The notes below the pieces were generated by a model that did not search any database, was not told where the DNA came from, and saw nothing but the letters and a program-made list of their open reading frames with translations. Below are positions 21,894 to 33,886 of a stretch of DNA of 64,000 nt, in pieces (within the stretch, counting starts at the first letter, position 1; each line of letters starts with the position of its first letter). The position numbers were made by a program, and so were the translations under genes. Source of the DNA: Chamaecrista fasciculata (taxonomy: Eukaryota; Streptophyta; Magnoliopsida; Fabales; Fabaceae); NCBI GenBank assembly GCA_003254925.1, contig QANZ01053213.1:62001-126000 (forward strand). The letters are read 5' to 3'.

Positions 21894-24047
21894 ATGATGA
21901 ATATTGCGATGTCTATGAGCAATTCCCAGCTTCTCCCTTCCTCAATTCAAAACTTCCATAAAAACCCTAACTCCCTTCCTTTGACGCATACACTAAAATT
22001 CTGCCACCAACCGAATTTGGGAGAAACACAACAGATTCATGCCCGCTTGATCAAAACCTGTTTCAATTTTAGCGACCTTTATCCCTTCACTGCACTTCAG
22101 AATTACTCTAGCAACGAATCGCTTTACAGTTTCCTAATAACCTCTTACATCAAGAACAACTGCCCCATAGATGCCGTGAAAATTTATACGCATATGCGTA
22201 AAACTGACACCGAAGTGGACAACTTCATCATACCTTCAGTTCTCAAGGCATGCTGTTTGATTTCTTGGATCCTACTAGGGAAAGAAATACATGGTCTCGT
22301 GGTTAAAAATGGATTGAGCAGCGATATTTTTGTATGTAATGCCTTAATCCAGATGTACAGTGAGTGTGATAGCTTGAAATTTGCACGCAAGTTGTTTGAT
22401 AAAATGTCAAACAGGGACGTTGTTTCTTGGAGTACTATGATAAGGAATTATAGTAAAAGTGGGTTGAGAGATGAAGCATTGGATCTTCTTAAAGAAATGC
22501 TTGTTAAGGGTTTTAAGCCTAGTGAGATTGCAATGATAAGCATGGTCAATGTCTTATCAGATCCTGCAGATTTAAAATTGGGGAAAGCCATGCATGCTTA
22601 TGTATTGAGGAATCAGAGTTATGAGAAGTATAGAGTTCCTCTGGCTACTTCTTTGATAGATATGTATGTAAAGTGTACAAAATTAGCTTATGCAAAGAGG
22701 CTCTTTTATGGGTTGTCTGAGTCAAGTTTAGTTTCATGGACTGCTATAATTGCAGGTTGCATTCATTGCAATGATTTACATGAAGGGGTCAGACTACTGG
22801 TCAAAATGCTTGAGCAGGGTATGTTTCCAAATGAAATTACAATGTTCAGTTTGTTCAAAGAGTGTGGATTCGTTAGAGCTTTAGAGCTGGGCAAGTGTTT
22901 GCATTCCTTCGCTTTAAGAAATGGGTTTATCATTTCATTGTTTCTGGCTACTGCTCTGATTGACATGTATGGAAAATGTGGTGATTTCAGAAGTGCAAGA
23001 TCTGTTTTTGATAGTATTACTATCAAAGATTTAACTGCGTGGAGCGCCATGATTTCAGCTTATGCGCAAGCCAATTGTATAGACCAAGCTTTTGGTACCT
23101 TTGTCCAGATGACTAGTTGTGGAATAAGACCAAATGAGGTAACCATGACCACTCTTCTATCTGTTTGTGCAAAAGCCGGAGCCCTTGACATGGGAAAGTG
23201 GATTCATGCTTACATAGATAAGCAAGGAATCAAAGTAGATATGGTTCTGAAAACTTCATTGGTGGATATGTATGCCAAGTGTGGAGACATAGATGCAGCT
23301 CATCGGCTGTTTACCGGAGCCACCGACCGAGACATATTGATGTGGAACGTCATGATATCGGGCTTTGCAATGCACGGCTATGGAAAAGCAGCATTGGAAG
23401 TCTTCACAGAAATGGAAAGACAAGGAGTTGTCCCTAATGAGACCACATTTATTGGGGCTCTTCACGCATGTAGTCACACTGGACTTGTGCAAGAAGGGAA
23501 AAGTCTCTTTCAGAAAATGGTTTATAGCTACAATTTGGTCCCTAAAGTCCAGCACTATGGCTGTATGGTAGACCTTCTCGGTCGAGCCGGATTGCTTGAT
23601 GAAGCCAAGGAACTAATTAGCCATATGCCCATGAGGCCAAACATGGCTGTACTAGGATCTCTGCTTGCAGCATGTAAGGTCCACAACAATGTCAAACTTG
23701 GGGAATGGGCAGCAAAACAGTTTCTTGCATTAGAACCCAAAATTTGTGGTTATAATGTTCTGATGTCAAATTTATATGCAGCAGAAAATAGATGGGATGA
23801 TGTTGCTGGAATAAGGAGAGCTATGGAGGATGTGGGAATTAGGAAAGAACCTGGTATAAGTTCCATTGAAGTTAATGGCTCAGTCCATGAGTTTATAATG
23901 GGAGATAAGGCACACCCAGAATCTCTGGGAATTTATGAAATGATAGATGAGATGAGAGAAAAACTGGAAGACGCTGGATACACACCAGATACATCTTATG
24001 TGCTGCAGAATGGGGAAAAGAAAGAAACTGCACTTAACTACACTTAA
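21894..24047 (+). CDS. PLS-class pentatricopeptide repeat protein, E/E+ type with truncated DYW
   Basis: An intronless gene of 717 aa, as is usual for this family. PPR proteins bind organellar RNA one base per repeat, and PLS-class members mostly direct C-to-U editing. The longest open frame begins at a GTG at 21879, but the first in-frame ATG is 21894, which I use. P, L and S repeats run from about residue 85 to 600, with typical phrases (LIDMYVKCTKLAYAKRLF, DMYGKCGDFRSARSVFD, LVDMYAKCGDIDAAHRLF). E and E+ regions follow (VQHYGCMVDLLGRAGLLDEA, GISSIEVNGSVHEFIMGDKA). The protein ends KETALNYT at TAA 24045-24047, just where a DYW domain would continue with HSEKLAIAFG; no HxE...CxxC deaminase is encoded downstream. 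Its N-terminus suggests organelle import, but mitochondrion and plastid cannot be told apart. Confidence 0.92.
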   Translation: MMNIAMSMSNSQLLPSSIQNFHKNPNSLPLTHTLKFCHQPNLGETQQIHARLIKTCFNFSDLYPFTALQNYSSNESLYSFLITSYIKNNCPIDAVKIYTHMRKTDTEVDNFIIPSVLKACCLISWILLGKEIHGLVVKNGLSSDIFVCNALIQMYSECDSLKFARKLFDKMSNRDVVSWSTMIRNYSKSGLRDEALDLLKEMLVKGFKPSEIAMISMVNVLSDPADLKLGKAMHAYVLRNQSYEKYRVPLATSLIDMYVKCTKLAYAKRLFYGLSESSLVSWTAIIAGCIHCNDLHEGVRLLVKMLEQGMFPNEITMFSLFKECGFVRALELGKCLHSFALRNGFIISLFLATALIDMYGKCGDFRSARSVFDSITIKDLTAWSAMISAYAQANCIDQAFGTFVQMTSCGIRPNEVTMTTLLSVCAKAGALDMGKWIHAYIDKQGIKVDMVLKTSLVDMYAKCGDIDAAHRLFTGATDRDILMWNVMISGFAMHGYGKAALEVFTEMERQGVVPNETTFIGALHACSHTGLVQEGKSLFQKMVYSYNLVPKVQHYGCMVDLLGRAGLLDEAKELISHMPMRPNMAVLGSLLAACKVHNNVKLGEWAAKQFLALEPKICGYNVLMSNLYAAENRWDDVAGIRRAMEDVGIRKEPGISSIEVNGSVHEFIMGDKAHPESLGIYEMIDEMREKLEDAGYTPDTSYVLQNGEKKETALNYT

Positions 24048-24117
24048 ACACCAGACAATTTTTTTATTTTTATTTTTGATATTATATACGTTTTATAACT
24101 TTAATTAAAATGGTCTA

Positions 24118-24400
24118 ATTAATTACATAGGCCAAATAGATTATAGAAATAATCTAACATATCCCCACTTTGGCCCATATTAAGACCATGCAACAAAAAC
24201 AAAACGTTCAAATTCACGTTGGTTACATAAGTATAAGATAGATTCCAAATTAATATTTTGAAAATAGTAGTCCGGTATGTTTTTATCGTGTTTTTCCTCC
24301 CACTTTGGCCCATATTAAGAGCATTCATCGAAATAAAGAAAAAAAAGTTCAAATTCACATTGGTTCCAAAAGTATAAGATAGATTCGTGGTTGAATTGAA
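24118..24400. repeat. Diverged direct duplication downstream of the PPR gene
   Basis: The segment from cccactttggcccatattaa (about 24166) to ataagatagattc recurs from about 24299, roughly 133 bp later. The copies differ by substitutions and small indels. No coding potential. Confidence 0.6.
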
Positions 24401-24511
24401 TTGATATATAAGAGATTAAAATTAATGTTTTTTTTATCGTGTTTTAGATTGGTCTTGCTATTCATGTTTATCGCCTCACTTGTAAAAGTTATTCTTTCAT
24501 GGTTAAATAAA

Positions 24512-24650
24512 TAATGTGAGACCCCTTAGTTTGTGCTTGTGTTTTTCGCCTTGTGTGTCGTTTGGCACCTAGGTGTTTTTATTTTCTTCTGTCGTTTGCC
24601 TTTGGGCTTTTGCCTTGAGCCCGGTTAACTACCAAAAAAATAAAATTAAG
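24512..24650 (+). mobile_element. LINE-like 3' tail remnant
   Basis: A T/G-rich stretch with gtttgcctttgggcttttg and then actacc followed by an A-run near 24634 resembles the tails at 3310-3359 and 53030-53072. No coding sequence remains. No target duplication is clear. Confidence 0.5.
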
Positions 24651-24839
24651 GTTGATATTATCTTCTTTTTTTTTTTCAAATCTAAAATTCTAAATAGAAT
24701 TGATTTAAAATTATAAGTTACTCTTAAATTTTAATTAACAATTTTTTTTATTTTCTAATTGAAAATATCATTAAATGAGATTAATTCAGACTCAAAATTG
24801 AGTTTGAGGTTAAAAAGTAAAACAAAAAAAACAAAAAAA

Positions 24840-25377
24840 GGTCAAAGGATCATTTTAGTCCTAAATGTATGCCCTAATATTCATTTTGGTCCATTATGTT
24901 TCAAAATGTTCAAACTGGTCCTAAATGTTGGTAAAATGATTCATTTTGGTCCTAAATATTGGTAAAATGTTTCATTTTGATCCCACACTAATAAATTTAG
25001 TCATATTTATCTCGTCTTTCATTTCGAGTTCGAATGACACGTTAAGAGGAACTCGTAGCTCTGAATTTGTCGCATTCAAATTCGAAACGAGAGAGACATG
25101 ATCACTTTTGCCTGTTTGACCATGAAACGAGATGTCTACTTTTAGGACTGATTTGACCTTGTTTGTTGACGGCCACAACTGGATAGAATAAGTATTCTTC
25201 GAGAACAATATATTGCTCTAAATGCGTCATGTTTGAAGTTGAAACAAGTCATATTCAATAATTGGGACCAAAATGAAATATTTTGCAAATATTTAGGATC
25301 AGTTTGAACATTTTGAAACATAATAGACCAAAATGAACATTAGAGCATATATTTAGGACCAAAATGACCCTTTAACC
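24840..25377. mobile_element. MULE-type palindromic element, family A copy 2
   Basis: It is collinear with 3972-4510. Pentamers start at 24857, 24888, 24917, 24948 and 24979 (31, 29, 31, 31). The flanks acaaaaaaa and aaaaaaaaa match at 8 of 9 but are low-complexity. No coding region is seen. Confidence 0.85.
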
Positions 25378-25387
25378 AAAAAAAAAA

Positions 25388-25778
25388 GAAAAATTGGTCT
25401 TAAACTCACTTTTAAATTCAATTTCACCTCCTTTGCTCACTCTTCCAATTGAACAAAAAAAATCGTTAAGAGTAACCTATAGCTTTGAATTCAGAGTTTT
25501 TATACTTGAATCGAAAGAAATGACTAACTTGTTTGACCGTGAAATGAGTGACATGTTTTCGAGATTCAATTTGACCTTGTTTGTTGATAATCCCAATTGA
25601 ATAGAGAAAATATCAAAAAAAAAAAAATAACACATAGCTTTGAACTCGTCACATTCAAACTTGAAAAGAGAAATATATGATAAAAATCAGTAGTTTGAGA
25701 TCAAAATGAAATTAAATGGAAAGACTTAGGACCAATTTGAAATATTTAGGACCAACTTGAACATTTGACAAAAAATTT
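25388..25778. repeat. Diverged palindromic GGTCC-type element
   Basis: The left arm (aattggtcttaaactc) and right arm (ggaccaatttgaaatatttaggaccaacttg) are inverted and resemble family A, which lies just upstream. It is probably an older relative. The ends are uncertain. Confidence 0.45.
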
Positions 25779-25830
25779 AAAATAGTCAGTGAAACAAAAT
25801 ATTAGGTTTTGCTCCCTGCCAATTAGAGCA

Positions 25831-27679
25831 ATGAAGAAAGCCAGGAAATCGAGTGCTCGTGTTCGTGTTCGTGTCGATGCGTCAATGGGTAGTACGAGTC
25901 ATAGCCCGAATGTGACGCAGCCAGAGCCGTCAAATGCACTGGCGTACCTGGACCCTCACTACTGGTAATCATAGGGTTATTTCAAACTTTAATTTCTCAC
26001 AAATTTATCGAATTTAATATATGCTTCTTCGTCTTTCTGTGAGTTTAGGGATGACAGATTTTCAAAAGAGGAGCAGTATGAGTGGTTCAAGGATTATTCT
26101 CATTTCCGTCACCATATTCAAGCCTACGTTACTTCCCATTCCTCCGTAATTCGCTTTTTTCTCTAACTATTTATGCGTATTGCTCTGCTTTATGCATTGT
26201 TATTCACTTATTTGTATTGGATTTTGGTATGCTAAGCTTGGCTGTTACCGGTTTCTGAAATAACCCCTTTACGGCTAAACTGGAAGGAAGCTGAATATCA
26301 ACTGAAGAGCATGAGTACATGTAGTGAAGATTTCTAGAAGAGAGAGAATCATTCTTTTTCAATGAATATAAATGCTTGAATGAAATCTAGTGGGTGGGTC
26401 CATCTTGATTTGTTGTAAAACAGAACATGAAGGAGAAGAAAAATAGACAAGGCAAGTGCCTATGAAGTATACCATGCAATTCTTGATATACTTTCAAGTT
26501 TTGCCAGAAACTCATCTTCTGTACTCGAAATATACTACCTTTAGCTGACCTTGTTACTTGACTTGTTGTGATAGAAAGTCATGCTTTCATGTAATAAATT
26601 GCATATTCAGTCCGTGCATTAGGGTCTTTCTTCTCATGGTTCCTATTTGGTGATTTACGTTTATGGTTGCATTGCTGGTAATTCATCTTAATCTTTCAGA
26701 ACTTTATCAGTTGCTTAAATATTAGATTACTAGCATATTTTCAGTTAAACCCTTACTCTTAAAGATAATGCTCAATATGCATTTTGGATAAACTTAACTT
26801 GGTGAAGGACTTGATTTTGTAGTTAGTTGTCAATTGTGAAACTAAATTGAACAGGATCAACTAAACCACTTGCAAACCACAGTTACTAACAAAATCTTCT
26901 ATAATGAGTTGATGACATTAAAATTGGTTAGTAATTTAGCACAAGGTTCAGGCTTCTTCGCTTTAGAGACATTTCTTATCAGCACAAAATGATATTAATC
27001 AAGAAAAAGCCATTAGAACTTAGGATGGTATGATATGAAGTGCCAATATTCATATATATATTGAATTGTCTAAAGGGAATACCTCGTCAAAGTCGGATAT
27101 TGTAACTTGACGTTGCAAGATTTTAGTTGTCTAGAACACTGTCAACCAGCTCAAAGGTGTTTCTTTTAACCCCCAGATTGACCCAAGAAAAAGGAACAAG
27201 AAGAAAACGAAAGGATCACTTGGTACACACATCTCATCTCATGCCTCATCAAGACTTCAACAGAGTAAAGCAAAATGGGGGAGGGGAAGAAAGCTTGGAT
27301 ATTTTTCAGAATCCAGATAAGATGATTATTCAGATGTTAGAGAGTGAAATAAAGGTGATACGAAACCATAAAATTGGAGAGAGAAAGAAATTAAAGAGTG
27401 AATGAATCTGAACTATGACAAGAGTCTTCTTTTTTTTGGTTCCAGCCATTTCTCTGACCTTTACACTTTCTTAATAATAAATGGTTTTATTTTCCGTTGA
27501 TTTGAGCTCATGGTTGTGGTTTTTGAACGTGATGGACTACTGCACCTTAGACTGCCATTCCATTATTTCAGTGTCATTCTTGATCTAACAAGAATGGAAT
27601 CATGCTTTATAGGACTTGAACCTACTACATCGGGTTTTGGGGACTTGCATTGAAAAAGAATAGCTTTTTTTTTTTCTCA

Positions 27680-27724
<45 letters not shown>

Positions 27725-30041
27725 TGATAATCCTTATCTATGTATTATAATATGTGGGTCCTTTTTTAAATGAAATAAAAATGTTAGGTTTACTAATGCA
27801 AATCATTAATGTGCATAGTTCAATTATATGGAAATAATCTTGCTTGTGTTTGATGGAATATGGTAATCATGCAGGTCCTAGAGCTTGGATGTGGAAACTC
27901 ACAAATGTGTGAAGATTTGTATAAAGATGGGGTAACCAACATAACATGCATTGACTTGTCATCTGTTGCCGTAGAGAACATGCAAAAGCGGTTATTTTCT
28001 AGGGGATTCAAAGGTGAGTTTGCTGTTCAACTGGAACACCATCAGAATCCTTTCTTTAACTCAAGAGAATCAATATGCATATCCAAGTAAGAGCCTGGAT
28101 TAGTGGATAACTGACTCTGATCCTGGTACAATTGTGACTGTAAATCTGAAATACATTTCTGCAGACTGGACATAGATTATTAAGACAAGTTTTGATTCCT
28201 GTTGAATGATTGTAGGAAATAGCAGATACCTAGGTGATTGTCAAGTAAGTACTAGTTGCTGAAGTTCTTGAATCCATAGTTGAGTATGAGCGTGGAGACC
28301 TGCTAGTTGCCTTGTTTAATCCTGGATTTGATTTCCTTTTCAAGTTAGGTTTAAATTTGTAATAAGCTTAAACTTGATTTTTAAGTTGAAGATGAGTGTG
28401 GATTGAAATACCTAAGTCATTGTAGGATAAGGCTTTGCTAAGTAAGTAGTGTTAAAGGATTATCTCTTAATCTGATTCCAGTTAGCTTTTAGTAGTTTAT
28501 CTTTATCTCTGAGGGTTTGTCCTGTAGGTGATCTCTGTTTTCATATTATAATATGAAGGAAGGTTACCTAGGGCTGGTATGCTTTTTCCTTCACCCTTAA
28601 ATACCACAACAACAACAACAACAACAACCAAAGCCTTTTCCCATTAGTAAGGGTTGGCTATATGGATCAACTGACATCAACGCATTCTATCCTTACACAT
28701 GTCAACAGTTAGATTATTGATAAATAAATCTTTTTGGATAGTTTTCTTTGGTCTTCCCCTTTCCCGGATTATAGAATAGTCAGTCATTTGGTCAACTTTG
28801 CGTACTGGGGCTTCCATAGGTCTTCTTTGTACACGCTCAAAATACAAGCCACAAATTTCAACAAAATAAAAATTATGATGTTATTTGCTTTGCTTAACTA
28901 TTAATGGAGACCAACGTCCGCAACTATACTATTGGAGTTCATTCTATCTGAAATGTGAGTATTTTTTCCTATTGTCATTTCTTTGATTAGACATAAAAGT
29001 ACTGCAAGCTGACATGCTGGAGCTGCCGTTTGGTGATGAGTGTTTTGACGTAGTTATTGAGAAAGGAACTATGGTAAACTTACATGTTCAAATTATTAAT
29101 CCTTTGACCTTCAGTGTAGTATTGACCTGATATTCTAACTCGATAAATATGATTTCTTTACAATTGAGTCTGAGCTTTAATAGCCAAGTGCACACATGTT
29201 ATTTTGATATTGAAGGATGTATTGTTCGTGGACAGTGGTGATCCATGGAATCCAAAGCCTGAAACTATATCCAAGGTTATGACCATGCTGAAAGGTGTTC
29301 ACAGGGTATTGAAATCAGATGGCATATTTATCTCAATAACTTTCGGCCAGGTTTCAAATTTGAACTCTTACGTTCTTATGTCCATTTTAACAAGTTCTTC
29401 TTTGATTCTTAGCTAATTTAAATCCATGACAGCCACATTTTAGGCGTCCCATATTTAATGCTCCGGATTTTAGCTGGTCTGTTGAGTGGATCACCTTCGG
29501 CGAAACTTTCCACTATTTCGTCTACGTTTTGAAGAAGGTAAGTAAGCTGTCTTATATCTCCGTAAAACATTGTCGTGTCTCTCGTATGGATCAACGTTGG
29601 TTGTTCCATATAGCCGACCTCACCTGGTGAGATAAGGCTTTGGTGGTATGGTATGGTATGGTACGGTTAAAAAAAACAGAGTAAAAGAATTATGTATGTG
29701 AACTTCTTTTTTGCAATGCCATGAAAATTTGCAATAGAGTTCAATAGTTCATCACTTAAATCTGATTTGATTTGATTTTATTCTGGTTTTGGACTGAAGT
29801 ATTGTTATGCATAACCATAACAGCTTGATAAAGGATTAGGATTGTGATTCATATACTTGTACTCAGTATTCTGCATCTCTAATTATCCTATGATAATTGA
29901 ACTACTTTTTAGGGACGGAGATCATCATACGAGGATATACCTGTCAAGAGGTTTGAAACACCATCTATGAGTCTACTTCATGAAGAGTTAGAAAGCGAAG
30001 ATTACGTTTTCCGAATCAACGTTGATGAGTTGAATTGTTAG
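25831..30041 (+). CDS. EEF1AKMT4/METTL13-like lysine methyltransferase
   Basis: Seven exons: 25831-25964, 26049-26145, 27875-28013, 28991-29073, 29216-29350, 29433-29537 and 29913-30041. All introns are GT-AG with consistent phase, giving 273 aa. The N-terminus is basic. The family signature YLDPHYWDDRFSKEEQYEWF spans the exon 1-2 junction. SAM-binding motif I is VLELGCGNS at residues 78-86; the acidic end of strand 2 is CIDLS; the post-II motif is FDVVIEKGTMDVL around 142-154; HFRRP and GETFHYFVYVLKK follow. Human EEF1AKMT4, remembered as sharing YWDxR, LGCGNS, FDVVxEKGT and HFR, methylates elongation factor 1A. The plant substrate is inferred, and cytosolic location follows from the lack of an evident targeting peptide. 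Introns 2 (1.7 kb) and 3 are long, and introns 3 and 6 hold RTE-LINE tails. Confidence 0.9.
27681..27724. repeat. (ATT)n microsatellite in methyltransferase intron 2
   Basis: About 14 consecutive ATT units lie just after a T-run and 150 bp before exon 3. Confidence 0.9.
28601..28865 (-). mobile_element. RTE-clade LINE 3' fragment in methyltransferase intron 3
   Basis: On the minus strand the sequence carries a decayed version of the RTE ORF C-terminus (RGRPKKTIQKDL, then a region resembling LTEDMALDRAEWR and IHVADP). It continues as ccatatagccaacc and aaaggctttgg, and ends in a (TTG)n tail, seen on the plus strand as (CAA)n at about 28604-28628. Tails of this type are shared by plant RTE LINEs and the SINEs they mobilise. 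It is opposite in strand to the host gene. Confidence 0.7.
29570..29670 (+). mobile_element. RTE-type LINE or SINE 3' tail in methyltransferase intron 6
   Basis: ccatatagccgacctcacc and tgagataaggctttgg match the tail of the minus-strand fragment at 28601-28865. Here the terminal repeat is ggtat-like (ggtatggtatggtatgg) rather than TTG. It is a short remnant. Confidence 0.55.
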
Positions 30042-31968
30042 ACTGTTTTGTAAGAACATTTTCATCAATTTCAATATCCCTGCTTCAATTTTGAATAACT
30101 TAGTTTTTCTTATTCTTGTTCTATTTCGATACAAGAACCAAAAGTAAGTTTTGGTTTGTTGAGACTTGAAAGTAAACAGCTATCTTAAATTGCTATACCT
30201 GGCATCGTTTAGTAATCTAGATCTCTTGTAGTACTTCACTCTGATAATATATGTTTTACATGTAAAAAATGATAGTTTTTTATTGCGAAAAAACTAAAAA
30301 ATATACTATTGTTACATTCTGAAGTACTTTAGGGGATCCAATTTCCATGGTTTAGACTAAGTAATTATGTATGAAATTCAATGTTTACTTGGCTTACTTC
30401 CTCTAGAATCTCTTCCAACTTTCACACTCAGCATTCAGCAACATTTTGTTTGTTTGTAAACATGATAGTTCAATTGAGTTTTAGATCTTAACAATTTGAT
30501 TGTATCTCAAGATTTTGTTTTAAATATTATAAAAAAAATATATGTATATATATATATATTTAAAAATATAAATATAAATTTTAAGATAATTCAAAAATAG
30601 AAAATTCAAAAGTCAGCTAGAGTCCATTCTATTTCTTGTTGCTTTGGACATTTCAACCCAAAAACGAACAAAAAGAAATGAGATGAAATTACGTGCTTTA
30701 TATTTTCAAATTTGAATCTAAACAGGGAAATTAATTTAAGGATAAGAAGTTCTACTTGGTCCATCTTATTATTATGGCATGATGAGTTATTTTCTTTCTT
30801 CATTTAAACCTGTGTATAAGACTATTGTCCATTTGGTTAACTTCTTATTAAGAGGCAGAACTGATATTTCCTTCTTCTTTTTAAAAAAAATGTTGCTTAT
30901 TTTATTTTTTTATTTTTAAAAAAAGGAAACAAGCTGCTTGTAAGTATGAGCAGAAATTGTCTTTCCCTCATAACAAAAAATTTAAGAATAATTCGGCTCA
31001 ACAAACTCTTATTTTATTTCACGATTAGTATTGATCATCATTAAATTTATATCCTTAAATTGAAATTATAGGACTTGAATTAAAACAAGAGCTACATGGA
31101 AAATTTTCCAACTAAATGTCAGTTGGTCAGGAGAAACATCAATGTCTCGAAATTGATTAATAAATGTTAAAAAGTGGAGGGCGGATTCACTGCAATCCTG
31201 GCCACTCATTTCATCATTTAAAAATTATGAAAAATTAATAAATTTCTTTAATATTTTTACTGCTTGTTTTTTAATATTATGTTCTTATGATTGCCTAACA
31301 ATTAGAAAACTTCAAAGTCATAAATAATTAGTGACTTTGCATGTTCCATTGGTCATGCAAATCTTAATTTAAATATTAAAATTATAAAATTTAGGATTTA
31401 ATTAAAACTTTTATAATAATAAAAAATTCAATTATTAATAATAATGTCTCATTTATTGTTTTTATTTAATATTTTATAACTAATATAGTGAGATGTTTAT
31501 ATAAATATAAGTAGTAGGTGTGCATTAATCAAAGTTAATGTATCTCTTACTTGTTATCACAATGAAATAAATTCCCACTTATATGTGAAATAAATGGATT
31601 TATGAATGTAGATGAAAAACGGTGAGTCATGTTTAATCTCTTTAATGGGTTGAGTCTTAAAACTATATATAGCTCTTGGTTTCTCTCATTACTCGCTGTA
31701 ACAAAGTTTTTAATCACTTTTGTTTTTTTGGCGTGAAGTTTTTAATCACTTTGAAGAGTTAAGTTTATCTCTCATTCTCTCATAAATATTATAGTGTGAA
31801 TAAAAAGAAAGAAGGTCTGAGAGCAAACTATTAAAAATAACCCTTGTATTATTTCAATTGCATGGTTTAAGATATATATATATCATATAGGGGAAATTGC
31901 ATTTATCTATCCTTGTAAAAAGATTTAAAATTAAAATGTATGATATATTTTTAATTATAAATTTAAAT
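30042..31968. other. Intergenic DNA after the methyltransferase gene
   Basis: The first 200-300 bp are probably 3' UTR. No other gene is seen. At 31704-31752 an exact 17-bp duplication (aagtttttaatcacttt) surrounds the 15-bp insert tgtttttttggcgtg; see findings. The stretch 31600-31800 has a leader-like pyrimidine bias but is followed by no open frame. Confidence 0.5.
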
Positions 31969-33045
31969 GAGTAAACTAGCATTTTGGTCCTTGAATTATG
32001 CAGGCGGTGGCAGTTGAGTTCCTGAATTTACGAAATTATATCACCCGGTCCCTGAATTATGCAAACGTTTGGAAAATTGGTCCCTCCGTCACCCATTCGT
32101 CCCAAGAAAGCTGAGGTGGCACTTTATTGACTGAGTTGGACCGTTAAGTGTTGACGTGACACGTTAACTGTTACGTTAGCACCGACTAACCTCGAAAAAA
32201 AATTTGCCACGTGTGTAATTAATCAACGCCACCTCAGATGATGAATGATGATGATGGAGAAGACGAATGATGATGATGAATCGGCTAAGATGATGAATGA
32301 TGATGCTGGAGAAGACGAAGATGATGAATGATGAAGATGAAAAAAAATTAGGAGATTTAGGGATTAATAAAAAATTAGGGATTTATGTTAAATTGGGAAG
32401 ATGAAGATGAAGATTAAAAAAAAATTAAGTTTTAGGGGGTTTAGTGATTTAGGTTTTAGGGTTTAGGGATTTAGGTTTTAGGGTTTAGGGGTTTGGGGTT
32501 TGGGTTTTAGAGTTTTGAGTTTTTAATATTTTTAAGGACTAAATTGAATGAAGATGAAGATTAAAAAAATGAAGTTTTACGGATTTAGGGTTTAGGGTTT
32601 TTAATATTTTTAAGAACTAAATTGGAATGTTTGGAAGAGTTTTGTGACACTTTACAATTTTATTTTGAGGATTTGAGACTAAAATGAATGAAGATGATGA
32701 AAAAGATGAGAAAGTTGAGAATAATGGGATAAGAATGAGTCAGGGACTGATTTGCAAGTTAGTTTTTTTTTTTTTATGTATATGCTTATGCGGCGAGAAT
32801 TACACATGTGGCAGCCTTTCTTATATTTTGTGTTTAACCAGTGCCGACAACGGCCACGTCAGCACTTATCGGGCCATGTCAGCCCACTAACGTGCCACCT
32901 CATCCTTTATGGGATGGCTGAGTGACGTAAGGACCTATTTGCAACGAGTTACCATAATTCAAGGACCCAGTTGTACAATTTCGTAAATTCAAGAACTCAA
33001 CTGCCACCGCCTGCATAATTTAGGGACCAAAATGCTAGTTTACTC
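31969..33045. mobile_element. Palindromic MULE-like element, family D
   Basis: The near-perfect inverted repeats begin gagtaaactagcattttgg and continue through a ggcggtggcagttgag segment for at least 80 bp per arm. Identical 10-bp flanks, aaatttaaat, lie at 31959-31968 and 33046-33055. Pentamers start at 31986, 32018, 32047 and 32079 (32, 29, 32). The interior has GATGAATGATGATG-type repeats (32235-32340) and telomere-like TTTAGGG stretches. No transposase frame is seen. Confidence 0.85.
32430..32605. repeat. Interstitial telomere-like TTTAGGG repeats inside family D
   Basis: Repeated ttagggtttaggg and ttaggttttagg variants at 32430-32510, and again near 32582-32602, resemble the plant telomere unit TTTAGGG but are imperfect and mixed with G-rich variants. 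Confidence 0.7.
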
Positions 33046-33055
33046 AAATTTAAAT

Positions 33056-33886
33056 CATTACAAGGGTAATTATGTCATTTGACTATTTTATGAAGTATTT
33101 ATATAAATTACAGGGACTTAAAAGAGAAAAAGATAACGGTGTTACTAACAATTGGGGGGGCATTGCTATAGAATTAATATATTAGGGGGTTAATTGTTAT
33201 TTTTGATAGATTAGAGGGACATTGCAATTGAACACATAATTTAAAGTGGGTAAATGCAATTTCCCTTATCTTATATTATTGTTCTTCTAAAAGATACAAA
33301 GATATTATCTATTTACTTCCATATATTTATCTTAATATTTTATTTAATATATATGAATTTAATCATAATCCAAAAATTTCATTATTGAGCATTTGTTTTT
33401 CCACCGGAGGAGTTACTAACTTTCTCTAATTATTTTTTTTTATTTTAATATTTAATATCAAGACTCATTTTATTATATAGTTTGAGAAAGAGATTACTAT
33501 ATAACTCAAAGACATATAATATAGTATAAATGTAAATATATATTATAATATGATTTTATTTTTTAGAAAGATGATAATTTTTTTAATTTAATTTACAAAA
33601 GATAAAATTATATATAATTTAATTTATAAATATGTATTTATAGTCAATTTTACCATATTTTTAATATTCTAACTTAAATTTTTAGTCAAATGTAATTTTA
33701 TAACATAAATAGAATGTCAATAAAATTTGAAATTACATCTAATTTGTTTATGAATTTTACATGATATTTTTAATAAAATATTAATTGATTGCAATTACAT
33801 GAATAAATTTTAGAATTTTATCTAATAAAAATTAAATTAAATTTTATTATTGGTTAGTATTAAATCATCTATTTTATAAAATACAG
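33056..33886. other. Very AT-rich intergenic DNA
   Basis: No gene and no clear element; mostly A and T, with short TATATA and TTTAAT runs. Confidence 0.5.

Noticed and set aside
27127..27405. 92-codon frame in methyltransferase intron 2
   Set aside because: No splice-compatible link to the SAM-binding exons, starts from a non-ATG codon, and exons 2 and 3 join in phase without it.
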